Positions 25,511 through 34,538 are shown, counted from the first letter of the stretch. The stretch: DNA of 64,000 nt from Thalassospira sp. MCCC 1A01428 (GCF_002115825.1 NZ_JFJZ01000007.1:62001-126000); one strand, 5' to 3'. The notes: generated by a model not told the origin, from the letters alone. Program-made: numbers and translations.

Positions 25511-27310
25511 CTAGTTATTGTTGCTTTTGCCCGCTGCCATCAATTCATCAAGTGAATTTTGGACGTTTTTCAACTTGGCAAGCTGCGTTTCCATATTGAT
25601 AAATTTGTTCATCATCACTTCACGCTGACTGGTAATGCGGCTGTCAATTTTGTCGATTTTTTCCTGATAGCTCGTATTTTGCGTTTCGAGCGAATCAATT
25701 GCATTTGTCATGACGCCGTTATTGCTATCAAGCATATCGACCATGGAAAAATGCAATTTAGCGCCAATCCCGACAGATGTTGTGATTGTCCCTGTCTGCG
25801 TGGCTCCGTCGGGGCCGTTATAGAATATTTTAAGCCCGTCCTCTGTTAACAGGCTGGTACCGTTAATGGTGGCATCCTTGGTAACACCGCCAACGGTGTA
25901 GGTTGCGGCGGTGATGGCTCCGCTGGCATCTTTGGTCACAGAGAAGTCATATTGCGCGCCGCCTGTTGCCGCGCCAAAACTGGTCACCTGCAAAGATGGA
26001 TTGGTGGTTGTTGAACTGAAATTGAAAAGTTTTTCCACTTCGTCAGGATTGTTGATCAGGGACTCATTCAGTTTTTTTTCGTCAAGCACAAGTGTACTGA
26101 CTGAATATTTGTCGTCAGAAGTGACTTCGCTAGCTGATTTGAAAGTCAGACCAACCTGGGCGAGCACGGAAATATCATCCGCCGAGCTGCCACCGCCGCG
26201 AATTGGTGTGGAGGCCAGAATTTGCTGCAAATCATTTTCAATCGTTTTGACCGACGAATTGCCAAGCAAAACCGACCCTTCACCCGCCTCATTGGTGTTG
26301 GGGTCTACATAGGTCTTTTCGTTGATGTAGCTACGTACGGCGTTATAGGCATCAACAAAACCCAATATTGCATCTTTGGCCGAACTCAAATTCTGCTCGA
26401 CGGAAATATTGATCGTCGTTGACGGCGATGCTTCGTAAAGGTCGAATGTCAGTCCATCCACCAGATCGTCAATCGTATTTGACGACCGCGTTACCGTAAC
26501 ACCATCGAGCTTGAAAGAAGCATCAAGGCCAGCCTGAATCTCGTTATCGGTATTTATACCAACCACGCCGGTATTGGGATCTGCTGCCAGCACGCCAAGA
26601 TTTTGCAAAATAGAACCGCTGTCATCGCTCAGCGTCATTTGGTTGGCTGCCCCTTCTTTCGTCGAGGACATAATCAGGGTGGACTGTCCATCAGCCACTT
26701 TGACAATGGTTGCCTGAACGTTGGTTGTTGATTTTACGGCATTGATCTTGTCGCGCACGTCCTGCAGAGTATCGGTTGCTGACACGTCCACCTGCGCAGA
26801 ATTACCATTTGAGCCAACGGTAAACGTACCCGTACCAATTGCAGTGCCACTGCCGTTCTGTGCCGTCGACAGGGTATCACCGGGGTTGGCATTGATGGTA
26901 TTGCCCGAAACCTTGTGCTTGGTCGCAACCTGATCAATTTGCAATGTGTAATTGGAAGCAACCGCCTTGTTGCTTGCAGTCACGGTTGCCAAGCTGGACG
27001 CCAAGCCGTCAGACGAAGTGGCAAAAACCTGTTTGCTGGAAAAGCTGTTTTTTGACCCGTCAAAACTGTTGGCCCCGTAAAGGGTGTTCATCGATGTCTG
27101 AAGGTTTTTGACGAGGTCCTGCAGTTCACGCAGAGCCGTCAGCTTTTCGTCATTGGAATCGATACGTTTTTCGAGATTGTCAGCCGGAATACGGCGCGCC
27201 TTCATCATCTGATCGACAACATCGACAAAGTCGATATTGGAACTCAAGCCTGAAAGCTGAATTCTACCGTTACTGCCGACATAGACGTTGTTTAAGTTGG
27301 CGCTGCTCAT
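25511..27310 (-). CDS. fliD: FliD, filament cap protein
   Basis: A 599-residue FliD. The N-terminal domain (IQLSGLSSNIDFVDVVDQMMKARRIPADNLEKRIDSNDEKLTALRELQ) and the C-terminal coiled coil (SLETQNTSYQEKIDKIDSRITSQREVMMNKFINMETQLAKLKNVQNSLDEL) are typical; the middle contains surface-exposed Thr/Ser-rich beta domains. It caps the growing filament and folds flagellin into place. Many flagellated alphaproteobacteria lack FliD or have divergent versions, so a full FliD with FliS is notable. It has its own sigma-54 promoter. Confidence 0.94.
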   Translation of the reverse strand: MSSANLNNVYVGSNGRIQLSGLSSNIDFVDVVDQMMKARRIPADNLEKRIDSNDEKLTALRELQDLVKNLQTSMNTLYGANSFDGSKNSFSSKQVFATSSDGLASSLATVTASNKAVASNYTLQIDQVATKHKVSGNTINANPGDTLSTAQNGSGTAIGTGTFTVGSNGNSAQVDVSATDTLQDVRDKINAVKSTTNVQATIVKVADGQSTLIMSSTKEGAANQMTLSDDSGSILQNLGVLAADPNTGVVGINTDNEIQAGLDASFKLDGVTVTRSSNTIDDLVDGLTFDLYEASPSTTINISVEQNLSSAKDAILGFVDAYNAVRSYINEKTYVDPNTNEAGEGSVLLGNSSVKTIENDLQQILASTPIRGGGSSADDISVLAQVGLTFKSASEVTSDDKYSVSTLVLDEKKLNESLINNPDEVEKLFNFSSTTTNPSLQVTSFGAATGGAQYDFSVTKDASGAITAATYTVGGVTKDATINGTSLLTEDGLKIFYNGPDGATQTGTITTSVGIGAKLHFSMVDMLDSNNGVMTNAIDSLETQNTSYQEKIDKIDSRITSQREVMMNKFINMETQLAKLKNVQNSLDELMAAGKSNNN

Positions 27311-27335
27311 TTTGCGTGTCCCGGTCGATATTGAT

Positions 27336-27350
27336 GGGCAATTCCTGCCC
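27336..27350. promoter_or_regulatory. Candidate FlbD-binding dyad in the fliD leader
   Basis: GGGCA-ATTCC-TGCCC lies between the predicted transcription start (near 27363) and the fliD ATG. Some Caulobacter flagellar promoters also have FlbD sites downstream of the start, so the position is not disqualifying. Confidence 0.45.
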
Positions 27351-27374
27351 CAAAACGATTATGCAGATATTTAC

Positions 27375-27389
27375 GCAAATACCATGCCT
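27375..27389 (-). promoter_or_regulatory. Sigma-54 promoter of fliD
   Basis: Minus strand: AGGCATG-GTAT-TTGC. The GG (27387-27388) and GC (27375-27376) are exactly spaced and only the first base departs from consensus. Expected start near 27363, about 53 bases before the fliD ATG. Confidence 0.8.
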
Positions 27390-27410
27390 GAAATGCGGGC
27401 GGCGTAAAAA

Positions 27411-27821
27411 TCAAGCTTCTTCGTTTACAAAGGTACCGAGGTAATCACGAATTTGGGAAAACAGATTCTGAAGTTCCTTTGACGGAATTTCGCGAAGAAT
27501 CTCGCCGTTTGTACGATCCGTTACCTTGGCAACAACACGCCCTGTGTCACGGTTGAAATTAAGTTCAACCCGATAATTGTCAATTGGGCGGCCTGTAAGG
27601 TCAAGGTCGGCAAAAGCCTGTTTTAACTGATCTGTCGCATCAATCGGAGCAATATCCCCAGATGCCTGATATCTTGATACCGGTGTAACGGTTGCAGGGG
27701 CTAAAGAAGAACCCGAATTTACGGATGATAGCCCAGAGGTAGAAACACCAGAAGCCGCAGCAGTGCCGTTCGATGAAGAAGCGGAACCGTGAAGCGGCGA
27801 TAAAGATTGGGTAATTTCCAT
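27411..27821 (-). CDS. flaG: FlaG family protein
   Basis: A 136-residue protein: a Ser/Ala-rich first half and a conserved FlaG domain at the end (DQLKQAFADLDLTGRPIDNYRVELNFNRDTGRVVAKVTDRTNGEILREIPSKELQNLFSQI). ATG 27821 has a perfect GGGAGG site five bases upstream; the TTG at 27851 is rejected. FlaG genes sit between flagellin and cap genes in many bacteria and influence filament length; the biochemical role is unclear. It follows fliC after a strong hairpin. Confidence 0.88.
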   Translation of the reverse strand: MEITQSLSPLHGSASSSNGTAAASGVSTSGLSSVNSGSSLAPATVTPVSRYQASGDIAPIDATDQLKQAFADLDLTGRPIDNYRVELNFNRDTGRVVAKVTDRTNGEILREIPSKELQNLFSQIRDYLGTFVNEEA

Positions 27822-27867
27822 TTGAGCCTCCCATGCCGATGAAATCGACAAAGGATAATCCGTAGAA

Positions 27868-27892
27868 GGAACGGGGGATATTCCCCCGTTCC
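27868..27892. terminator. Strong hairpin after fliC
   Basis: GGAACGGGGG (27868-27877), loop ATATT, CCCCCGTTCC (27883-27892): a perfect 10-bp stem 17 bases past the fliC stop. The following bases on the minus strand (TTCTACGG) are not a T-tract, so it may stabilise the abundant fliC mRNA and give only partial termination before flaG. Confidence 0.65.
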
Positions 27893-27908
27893 GTCACGAA
27901 TATCCGGA

Positions 27909-29195
27909 TTACTGCAACAGACGCAGCAGGTTCTGCGGCATCTGGTTGGCTTGTGCCAGCATGGCAACGCCAGACTGGACCAAAACCTGTTTTGCACTGA
28001 ATGCGGTCATTTCAGATGCAACGTCCAGATCCATCAGGGTAGAACGGGCCGCTTCGGTGTTTTCCTGCGAAGTCGACAGGTTCTGAGCCGCAAAGTCAAG
28101 ACGGTTCTGATAAACACCAATGCTGGCACGAGCTTTCTGAAGATCGTTGATCGAATCGCCAACAACGTCGATGGCAAGACCAGCGTTGGTTGCTGTGGTC
28201 AGGTCGGCATCCTTGAGCAATGTACCAGTTGTGTTGATCTTGTTACCAAGGTTACTCGTGTCAACAGCAGTCAGGGTAATTGAGATCTTGTCATTTCCAC
28301 CGTTACCGGTGCCAATCTGGAAGTCAACGTTGCCGAGGGCTGCGCCAGTGCCAGTCGTACCGACCGCGAAAGTCAGAGCCGTTTCAGCACCACCACCGGT
28401 GAAGTCGTTTGAACCATTGACATCAACGTTAGTAACTGTCGCACCAAAGTTTTCGTTCATCTCGATCTTGATGCCAAGTTCGTCAAAGTTCAAAGTTGCT
28501 GTTTTACCAGTATCAATTGCTTTAGAGCCAGCAGGAGGGCCTGCCCTGTATTCGGTAACATCAATCGACTGGGCCTGACCACCGCTCCCGGTCAAAGTCA
28601 TCATGATTTGGCCGGTCGTGCCGATTTCATCAAGACTGACAGATACCGTGTTACCATCTACAATCGGCGAGCTACCTGAAATGGTAACGCCCCCAGCCTG
28701 GAAACCGTTCGCACTGGAAAGAGCTAAGCCAGTAGTAGCACCATAAGTGGCAGTAGTTGCTTCCACAGCACTGTCGCTGCCTAGCAACTGAACGCCGTTA
28801 AAGCTGGTCGAACTGGAGACACGGTCAATTTCGTTCTTGAGCGCGCCGAATTCGTCATTCAGATAGGTACGTTCCGTGTCGGATACGTTGCCGGAAGATG
28901 CCTGAACAGACAGCGTTTTCATTCGGGTCAGAACGTCGTTGATGGTGTTCATGCCACCATCAGCGATCTGAAGCATGGAGTTTGCCTGACCAACGTTAAC
29001 CGTGGCAGTCTTCAAGGCTTGGCTTTCCGCATTCAGACGGGCACCAATGGCCATTGAAGCAGCATCGTCACGTGCAGAGACAACGCGGGTACCCGAAGAC
29101 AGCTTCGCGAGCGAACGGGTCGCTGCTTCGTCAGAAGATTGAAGGTTGCGATGTGCAACGTTGGCTGCGTAGTTGGAAATAATGTTCAAGGCCAT
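27909..29195 (-). CDS. fliC: Flagellin
   Basis: A 428-residue flagellin. Both ends carry the conserved D0/D1 helices: IISNYAANVAHRNLQSSDEA and ARDDAASMAIGARLNAE at the start, and SIGVYQNRLDFAAQNLS plus VLVQSGVAMLAQANQMPQNLLRLLQ at the end. The middle is a variable Thr/Gly/Asn-rich surface region. It is the only flagellin gene in the window. The start has an AGGAG site inside a small hairpin loop, and a CtrA-type box lies about 200 bases upstream. Its expression is probably controlled by CtrA and, at translation, by CsrA and FliW. Confidence 0.97.
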   Translation of the reverse strand: MALNIISNYAANVAHRNLQSSDEAATRSLAKLSSGTRVVSARDDAASMAIGARLNAESQALKTATVNVGQANSMLQIADGGMNTINDVLTRMKTLSVQASSGNVSDTERTYLNDEFGALKNEIDRVSSSTSFNGVQLLGSDSAVEATTATYGATTGLALSSANGFQAGGVTISGSSPIVDGNTVSVSLDEIGTTGQIMMTLTGSGGQAQSIDVTEYRAGPPAGSKAIDTGKTATLNFDELGIKIEMNENFGATVTNVDVNGSNDFTGGGAETALTFAVGTTGTGAALGNVDFQIGTGNGGNDKISITLTAVDTSNLGNKINTTGTLLKDADLTTATNAGLAIDVVGDSINDLQKARASIGVYQNRLDFAAQNLSTSQENTEAARSTLMDLDVASEMTAFSAKQVLVQSGVAMLAQANQMPQNLLRLLQ

Positions 29196-29196
29196 A

Positions 29197-29220
29197 GTGA
29201 TATACTCCTACATGGATCAC
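29197..29220 (-). promoter_or_regulatory. fliC leader hairpin with Shine-Dalgarno in the loop (candidate CsrA site)
   Basis: On the minus strand, arms GTGAT (29220-29216) and ATCAC (29201-29197) enclose a 14-base loop containing GTAGGAGT, which is the fliC ribosome binding site; the ATG starts two bases after the stem. A GGA in a hairpin loop over the Shine-Dalgarno is the classic CsrA target. csrA (57804) and fliW (29478) are in the window. Confidence 0.55.
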
Positions 29221-29225
29221 TTGCA

Positions 29226-29243
29226 ATTGGCGATTTTGCCAAT
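29226..29243. repeat. Second inverted repeat in the fliC leader
   Basis: ATTGGC (29226-29231) and GCCAAT (29238-29243) with a 6-base spacer form a second stem in the fliC 5' leader, just upstream of the Shine-Dalgarno hairpin. It may stabilise the leader or be part of the regulatory RNA fold. Confidence 0.45.
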
Positions 29244-29397
29244 CAAACCCGGCAAACTCACCGGAAGGCACCGAGATCTTCTTGATCAGGGATTACCGAT
29301 TCGATAGTCAAAATATACCCAACTGCCAAGATAGAGTCTAGTATTTTTTGAAATCCCGAATTGTCTAGTGATAATAACGGGTTTCGGTTTTTACCGG

Positions 29398-29412
29398 TTA
29401 ATATTTGGTTAA
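29398..29412. promoter_or_regulatory. CtrA-type binding site upstream of fliC
   Basis: TTAA-TATTTGG-TTAA fits the full CtrA box TTAA-N7-TTAA; on the minus strand the second half extends to TTAACC. It lies about 200 bases upstream of the fliC ATG and downstream of the fliW stop. A possible sigma-70-like promoter (TAGACT-N17-TATATT) lies between it and fliC. The ctrA gene is not in the window. Confidence 0.55.
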
Positions 29413-29477
29413 TCCGGTAAGCGAGGGAAAGTCTTCACGAAGCGAAAACCGGGTCGTTTCGTGTCTTGAGTCGGCCG

Positions 29478-29948
29478 TCAGATATCGTGTTGGACAGGGT
29501 ATTTGTCGTGCGGCATGATGTGCTGCCACCCAATCTGACGGCTGGTGTTGATAATAACCGGTGCCTGCAAATTAACAGACATGGCAAAGTTTTGATCGGT
29601 TCCGGTGGGACGCACCGTTACAATTAGCAAAATAGCCAGGTCTTCCTGTGGGATCGCCAGACTTTTGCCAGCCCGTTCAATATCGGCAGCGTCATAAATG
29701 CCGCTATCGGAATTGTAAGGGGCGACAATAAACGACAGGTCTGCGTCCGTCAGGCTTTGATACAGTTTGAACTGGTCAAGGTTTTTACCCGGAATGTTGG
29801 CCAGACCAAAAACATGCTGATCGGTAAATCCAAGTAAACCGACCGGCATATAAATTGCTTTGTCCCAGACAAATTCAATATCGCCAAACCGGGTTTCTAC
29901 AAGAATCGATTTGGGTACGTTGGCTTCATCAATTGGCTGAGTGGTCAT
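29478..29948 (-). CDS. fliW: FliW, flagellin-binding CsrA antagonist
   Basis: A 156-residue FliW: ILVETRFGDIEFVWDKAIYMPVGLLGFTDQHVFGLANI at the start and YNSDSGIYDAADIERAGKSLAIPQEDLAILLIVTVRP in the middle are family features. FliW binds both flagellin and CsrA; when flagellin accumulates, CsrA is freed to block flagellin translation. ATG 29948 is chosen by homology; upstream in-frame starts up to 30011 would add residues that do not fit the family. It follows flgL and precedes fliC. CsrA, its expected partner, is encoded at 57804-58088. Confidence 0.9.
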   Translation of the reverse strand: MTTQPIDEANVPKSILVETRFGDIEFVWDKAIYMPVGLLGFTDQHVFGLANIPGKNLDQFKLYQSLTDADLSFIVAPYNSDSGIYDAADIERAGKSLAIPQEDLAILLIVTVRPTGTDQNFAMSVNLQAPVIINTSRQIGWQHIMPHDKYPVQHDI

Positions 29949-30045
29949 TTCCCGCTGTCTTTCCCCAATGTAACACATCAAGCATGTGATGCCTTCTGGC
30001 AGGATCGTCAAGTTTTGCTGTGGCTTCCATGTTTTATATCAAGCC

Positions 30046-31236
30046 TTACCGCAGATAATTGACAAGGGAAAGATCTGCAGACTTGGAAATGGTCAGGAAA
30101 CTTGCCTGCAAGGCGGTGTTATATTGTTCAAGTTCCGCCAGCGTCAGCGGCACATCGACATTTTCAATGTTGGAAATGGCATTATTGGCAAAAACCTTAA
30201 AATCCTCGTGCTGGGATGCAATTGTTTCAACGTTTTTGGTGTCGATACCGATTTTCGATGTCACATTGGGCAGGTTTTCGATGGCAAAGTTAATATGCCC
30301 CATTGCAATGCGCAACGAGTCCTCGTCGGTGGATGTGCTGATAATGCGCAAACCGGCAATCAGGCTGGCAAAGGCAGGGTCATCGGCCCTGACGCCATAT
30401 TTGACGGAATATTCTTCATCAACCCGGGCCGAAAGATGTTTCTGGTCGCCCTGATAATAGCCGGTATCGGTGGCCAGAGCCGGGTTATGTGACAAACCGT
30501 CAAGCAGGTTGCCGCCACCGGTTTCCGTAATCGACATGGCATTACCGGAAAAATCCTCGATCACAAGGCGGTAATTGTTGGTTCCCGGATCAGCGCGAAC
30601 CGATGCAATCGCCGGTGGCGGCGAGAGCTGGTTGATCTGGTTTACCAGGTCCTGTGCGGTGTCGGTTGGCAAATAGGTAATGGGTTGCCCGTTGATATCA
30701 AGGCTGCCGCCAACGGTGCCGCCCAATGTACTGAGAGGCGCGCTTGAGGTGCCACTTACGGTGGCAAAATAGGTGTCGGGCAGCGGGGCCGAGTCGAAAT
30801 TGACCGGAGCGTTATCTGTTGTCGCACCGCCAAACAGGTAACGTCCGTCCAGCGTGGTATTAAGCAGGGATTTAACCTGGTCAAGGGCCTGTTTGCCTTC
30901 TTCATCCAGATTAAGGTCGTCCGCCTGTGAATTGCTAAGACCCTGTAGCAACAGGGTTTTCATTCGTACTGCAATGTCGTTCATGGAATCGGTAGCCGAT
31001 TCCATGTTTTGCAGGCGCAATTTTACCTCGGTAATGTTGTTCAGATACTGGCCATTGCGGGTAAGCGAGCCTTCAAGGTTAAGCAACTGCTGGGTGTCGC
31101 CTGCAATACCGGCATAGTCGCGCGACTTGTAGCCGCTGCTCGACTGTGTGCTGAGCTCGCTATATTTTGCCGCGTTTTTCAGCGCCTGGTTGCTTAACAA
31201 TGTATGAGTGGTAAAGGTTGCTACCCGGGTTACCAT
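30046..31236 (-). CDS. flgL: FlgL, hook-filament junction protein 2
   Basis: A 396-residue FlgL: flagellin-like N-terminus (MVTRVATFTTHTLLSNQALKNAAKYSELSTQSSSGYKSRDYAGIAGDTQQLLNLEGSL) and a helical C-terminus (ETIASQHEDFKVFANNAISNIENVDVPLTLAELEQYNTALQASFLTISKSADLSLVNYL). With FlgK it joins hook to filament. It follows flgK by 26 bases in one operon; fliW is next. Confidence 0.93.
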   Translation of the reverse strand: MVTRVATFTTHTLLSNQALKNAAKYSELSTQSSSGYKSRDYAGIAGDTQQLLNLEGSLTRNGQYLNNITEVKLRLQNMESATDSMNDIAVRMKTLLLQGLSNSQADDLNLDEEGKQALDQVKSLLNTTLDGRYLFGGATTDNAPVNFDSAPLPDTYFATVSGTSSAPLSTLGGTVGGSLDINGQPITYLPTDTAQDLVNQINQLSPPPAIASVRADPGTNNYRLVIEDFSGNAMSITETGGGNLLDGLSHNPALATDTGYYQGDQKHLSARVDEEYSVKYGVRADDPAFASLIAGLRIISTSTDEDSLRIAMGHINFAIENLPNVTSKIGIDTKNVETIASQHEDFKVFANNAISNIENVDVPLTLAELEQYNTALQASFLTISKSADLSLVNYLR

Positions 31237-31262
31237 TCTAATTCTCCATCACATGCAGAATA

Positions 31263-33707
31263 TTAAACTGCATTGAGCAACGTATCAAATAATTCATCAA
31301 CCGTCGATATAACCTTGGCCGAGGCCGAGTATGCGCGCTGGAAGATGATAAGGTCGGACATTTCTTCATCAAGGTTAACGCCGGCTTCGTTCTGAATCCG
31401 CGTATCAAGATCATTCGCCAGCGTGTTCTGGAATTCGTTCGCATCGCTTGCGGTCGCCGCTTTGGTCGATGCGGTGCTGATAATGCTGGCGGCATAATCG
31501 ATCAGCGATGTTTTTTCCGGCGATAACCCGCCTGCTGCATCAAAGTTGATATCGGTCCGGGATAACGCCCCGGCCAGACTTGCCGCCGACGAATTGTCAC
31601 CTTCACGAAGGCCATAAGGAATGCCAAGGCCCAGCGTTTCAATCAGGCCTTTATCTGCTAGGGGGTTGGTGGCTGTCGATGGATCAAAATCATCAGTGAT
31701 GTACATCGAATCGCCACCGCTATCTTGAATACGCAGCTTATAGGAGCCAGACGATCCATCAAAATAAACTTCGGCGTTGATATTGTTGTCGGTCAGGGTC
31801 GAATCGGCATTAATGCGGTCGGCAATCGAGTTCAGCGAGTCGTTCTTGCTGCCATTATAGGAAATGGAAACAGTGCCAAAATCACCGGTGATGTTAAGGG
31901 TGTAGTCCCCCGTGGTTGGCGCTGCCAGCCCAGCAATAGATGCCGAAGGATCGGCAATCGTCACGCCACCAGTGCCGGTTTTTGATTCATAAACATCGGC
32001 ATTTAACGTACCGCGCGACAGGCGCGACGGATCGTTGACGATATCTTGCGAAACGGTCAGGCTGCCGGTCATGTCGGGTTGGTCTTCGGTCAGGCCGATC
32101 TTGCTTGAAAGATTGCCGGTATCTGTTGCGAACATGTTGGCATCGCTTGAAATAACCAGGCGTGCACGATCACCGTCATTGGCGATATAAACCATGTTCG
32201 ATGCCTGATCCGCGCTCAGGCCCAGCGCACCGGTTAGCTGGCCGCGCAGTTTGTTCTGAATTGTCGTCAGGTTATCGCCATTGGTGTAGCTGACGCTGAT
32301 TGGCGTTGCCAATGTGCCGCTGCTTCCTGCCGACAATGTTAATGTTCCCGAAACACCCAGCGCAGATGACGCATCGGGCATGGCGGTAGATGTCAGGATT
32401 CTGGAGTTTTTTGCCGTCGTAAACAGGTCATTCAGGCCAAAGTAATGCGACAGGCCCTGGCTGCGGCCATCGCTAAGTGTGACCGCGCTATCGAGTTCGT
32501 TTACAGCAACCCGATTGCCGTTTTTACCTTCGATCACCAGGCGACCGTCGGCAATTCTTGCCTGTAGATCACCGCCCGAGGATGAACCGTTGATCGCTGT
32601 GACAAGATCGGCAACAGTTACCGGGCTTGACAAGGTCGACAGGTCGATGTCGGAATAGCTTACAATGTCGCCGTTGGTGCCAAGGGCGGCAACACGAAAA
32701 GTTCCGGTCGCTGCAAAAGGATCAGTGCCTTCGATCTGGCGCGAACCGGTCAGGTTGGTGGGCGGCGGAAAGGCCGAGCCTTTATTGTGTTCGGCGTTAA
32801 TGGCGTCGCGCAACTGGGTGGCCAGCTCGTTGATCTGGTCGGCAAGCTGGGGCAAATCCTGGTCGCGCATATCGACCAGCCCGCGCAAGGTGCCCGATTT
32901 GATTTCGTCGGTAATGTCAACGCCATCCAGTGAAATGCCAGAGCCGCTTGACCCTGGCTCGTAGCCTGCAGTTGGCGAAAAATTCAGCGTGACGGGGCTG
33001 CGGTCCAACAAGGGACGCGAGCCGTTGGCGGTGAAAATAACCATCGAGCCATCTTCACGGGTGTAGGTCGATGTATTGATAATTTTCGATAACGCATTGA
33101 CCTTCTGGTCGCGCTGGTCGCGCAACTCGGTGGTCGGCTGGTCAATATTGCCCAGTCGCACAATGTCGGTATTGAGCTTGGCAATCTGGCTTAGCAATGA
33201 ATTGGCGTCATTGATTTCCTGGTTAATGCTGTCATCGGCATCACTGCGCAGGGTTTGAATTTGATCAGACAGTTTGCCAAACGAGTCGACAAGCTGTGTT
33301 GCTGCTGCAAGAACCTGCACCTTGGGCGAATTTTGTTCCGGGGTGCTGTTAAGCTGTTCAAATGCGTCGGAAAGGTCGCTGATGCGCTGGCTGATGGCCG
33401 AGTTTGACTGCGGGGTGCCAAACAGCACCTGAACGCGCTGATAAAATTCATCGCGGACTTCCGCGGTGCCGGCTTTGCCCAGTTCGCCGCGCAATTCACT
33501 TTGCAGACCTGCATTTACATTGCGGGTGACATCGCCAATCTGAACACCGGCACCCTGACCGTTCAGGGTAATCGATTCCTGACCGGCAATTTTACGCGAA
33601 TAGCCAGCTGTATTCACATTGGCGATGTTCGATGACGTAATCGAAATACGCGACTGCGCGGTATTCAAACCTGAAATTGCCGAATTAAGGGCCTGTGTCA
33701 GTGACAT
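31263..33707 (-). CDS. flgK: FlgK, hook-filament junction protein 1
   Basis: An 814-residue FlgK, longer than the enteric protein (about 550) because of enlarged central domains. Ends are diagnostic: MSLTQALNSAISGLNTAQSRISITSSNIANVNTAGYSRK and EFQNTLANDLDTRIQNEAGVNLDEEMSDLIIFQRAYSASAKVISTVDELFDTLLNAV. The region TELRDQRDQKVNALSKIINTSTY is also conserved. It follows flgN, which encodes its likely chaperone, by 17 bases. Confidence 0.95.
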   Translation of the reverse strand: MSLTQALNSAISGLNTAQSRISITSSNIANVNTAGYSRKIAGQESITLNGQGAGVQIGDVTRNVNAGLQSELRGELGKAGTAEVRDEFYQRVQVLFGTPQSNSAISQRISDLSDAFEQLNSTPEQNSPKVQVLAAATQLVDSFGKLSDQIQTLRSDADDSINQEINDANSLLSQIAKLNTDIVRLGNIDQPTTELRDQRDQKVNALSKIINTSTYTREDGSMVIFTANGSRPLLDRSPVTLNFSPTAGYEPGSSGSGISLDGVDITDEIKSGTLRGLVDMRDQDLPQLADQINELATQLRDAINAEHNKGSAFPPPTNLTGSRQIEGTDPFAATGTFRVAALGTNGDIVSYSDIDLSTLSSPVTVADLVTAINGSSSGGDLQARIADGRLVIEGKNGNRVAVNELDSAVTLSDGRSQGLSHYFGLNDLFTTAKNSRILTSTAMPDASSALGVSGTLTLSAGSSGTLATPISVSYTNGDNLTTIQNKLRGQLTGALGLSADQASNMVYIANDGDRARLVISSDANMFATDTGNLSSKIGLTEDQPDMTGSLTVSQDIVNDPSRLSRGTLNADVYESKTGTGGVTIADPSASIAGLAAPTTGDYTLNITGDFGTVSISYNGSKNDSLNSIADRINADSTLTDNNINAEVYFDGSSGSYKLRIQDSGGDSMYITDDFDPSTATNPLADKGLIETLGLGIPYGLREGDNSSAASLAGALSRTDINFDAAGGLSPEKTSLIDYAASIISTASTKAATASDANEFQNTLANDLDTRIQNEAGVNLDEEMSDLIIFQRAYSASAKVISTVDELFDTLLNAV

Positions 33708-33724
33708 GGTATTTCCCCTGTGCC

Positions 33725-34186
33725 TTAAAACGTTTCGTTCAGGCTGATGGAAAGAGTGCCGCGATTTTTGGTGGTGTTGTAACCCCGACCAACCGGGCTA
33801 TTGACATAGCCGCCCCGGTTATAGGTTGTGACCTGTTCATTAGCGCGGCTTTTGACTGCACGAACGATGGTGTCAATCATGCGCTGGTTGGTGATTTCGG
33901 CAGCCTTGAGCGCACGCATATTGCGCTTTGCGGCTTCCTGAAAACGGGCCTGCAATTCGCGTAGTTCAACTTTTTCGTCTTCGGGCATGTTTTTCAGGTC
34001 TTCCGCCCGGGTCCGCAATTCCAGCACCAGCTGTTCATATTGCATCGACAGGGCAGATTTTTCCGCAACGAAGCGGTCATATTCTGCCGTTTCAAGGGTA
34101 CGCATACCCTCGGTTTCGCGCTCCAGCAGCGAAATCAGGTCAAAAGTGACGCTTTTCAGCTCAATTACCATCTGTTCCGTTGTCAT
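33725..34186 (-). CDS. flgN: FlgN-like export chaperone
   Basis: A 153-residue, mostly helical protein (QMVIELKSVTFDLISLLERETEGMRTLETAEYDRFVAEKSALSMQYEQLVLELRTRAEDL) that resembles FlgN, the chaperone for FlgK and FlgL; both genes follow. ATG 34186 is chosen because GGGAGCC precedes it and it begins four bases after the flgJ stop; an upstream start at 34237 would overlap flgJ. A C-terminal Asn/Gly/Tyr-rich tail is present. Confidence 0.82.
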   Translation of the reverse strand: MTTEQMVIELKSVTFDLISLLERETEGMRTLETAEYDRFVAEKSALSMQYEQLVLELRTRAEDLKNMPEDEKVELRELQARFQEAAKRNMRALKAAEITNQRMIDTIVRAVKSRANEQVTTYNRGGYVNSPVGRGYNTTKNRGTLSISLNETF

Positions 34187-34190
34187 GATA

Positions 34191-34538
34191 TCAGGCTCCC
34201 TGCGTCTTGAGGATTTCGCGTGTAACCGCATCTGCAATTCCTACGCCACCCGCGCTGGTCATTTTTTGCGCGTACTGGTCAACCAGCATGGATCGAAACA
34301 TTGTTTCCCCATGCCCGCCGCCAAAATTCGGATCGGTTTCGATCCCTTCAAACATGTGGCTCAGCATTTGCGACAGAAACATGCTTTCAAATTTTTTGCC
34401 GGCTTCCTCGGCCTGGGCCAGTGTTTTGTGCTTGCCGTTACCAAGCCCGCTTGCCTGTGAGGCAATGGAAGATGCCTTGCTGGCTTGTGCGCTGGTTTGT
34501 GCCTGCGCCATAAGGGCGCTTGTGCCATCAATCATCAT
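34191..34538 (-). CDS. flgJ: FlgJ rod-binding domain protein
   Basis: A 115-residue protein matching only the N-terminal rod-binding half of FlgJ (AEEAGKKFESMFLSQMLSHMFEGIETDPNFGGGHGETMFRSMLVDQYAQKM). The muramidase domain found in enteric FlgJ is absent, as is common in alphaproteobacteria. It scaffolds the rod; another enzyme should cut peptidoglycan. Its start overlaps the flgI stop by one base (TAATG). Confidence 0.92.
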   Translation of the reverse strand: MMIDGTSALMAQAQTSAQASKASSIASQASGLGNGKHKTLAQAEEAGKKFESMFLSQMLSHMFEGIETDPNFGGGHGETMFRSMLVDQYAQKMTSAGGVGIADAVTREILKTQGA

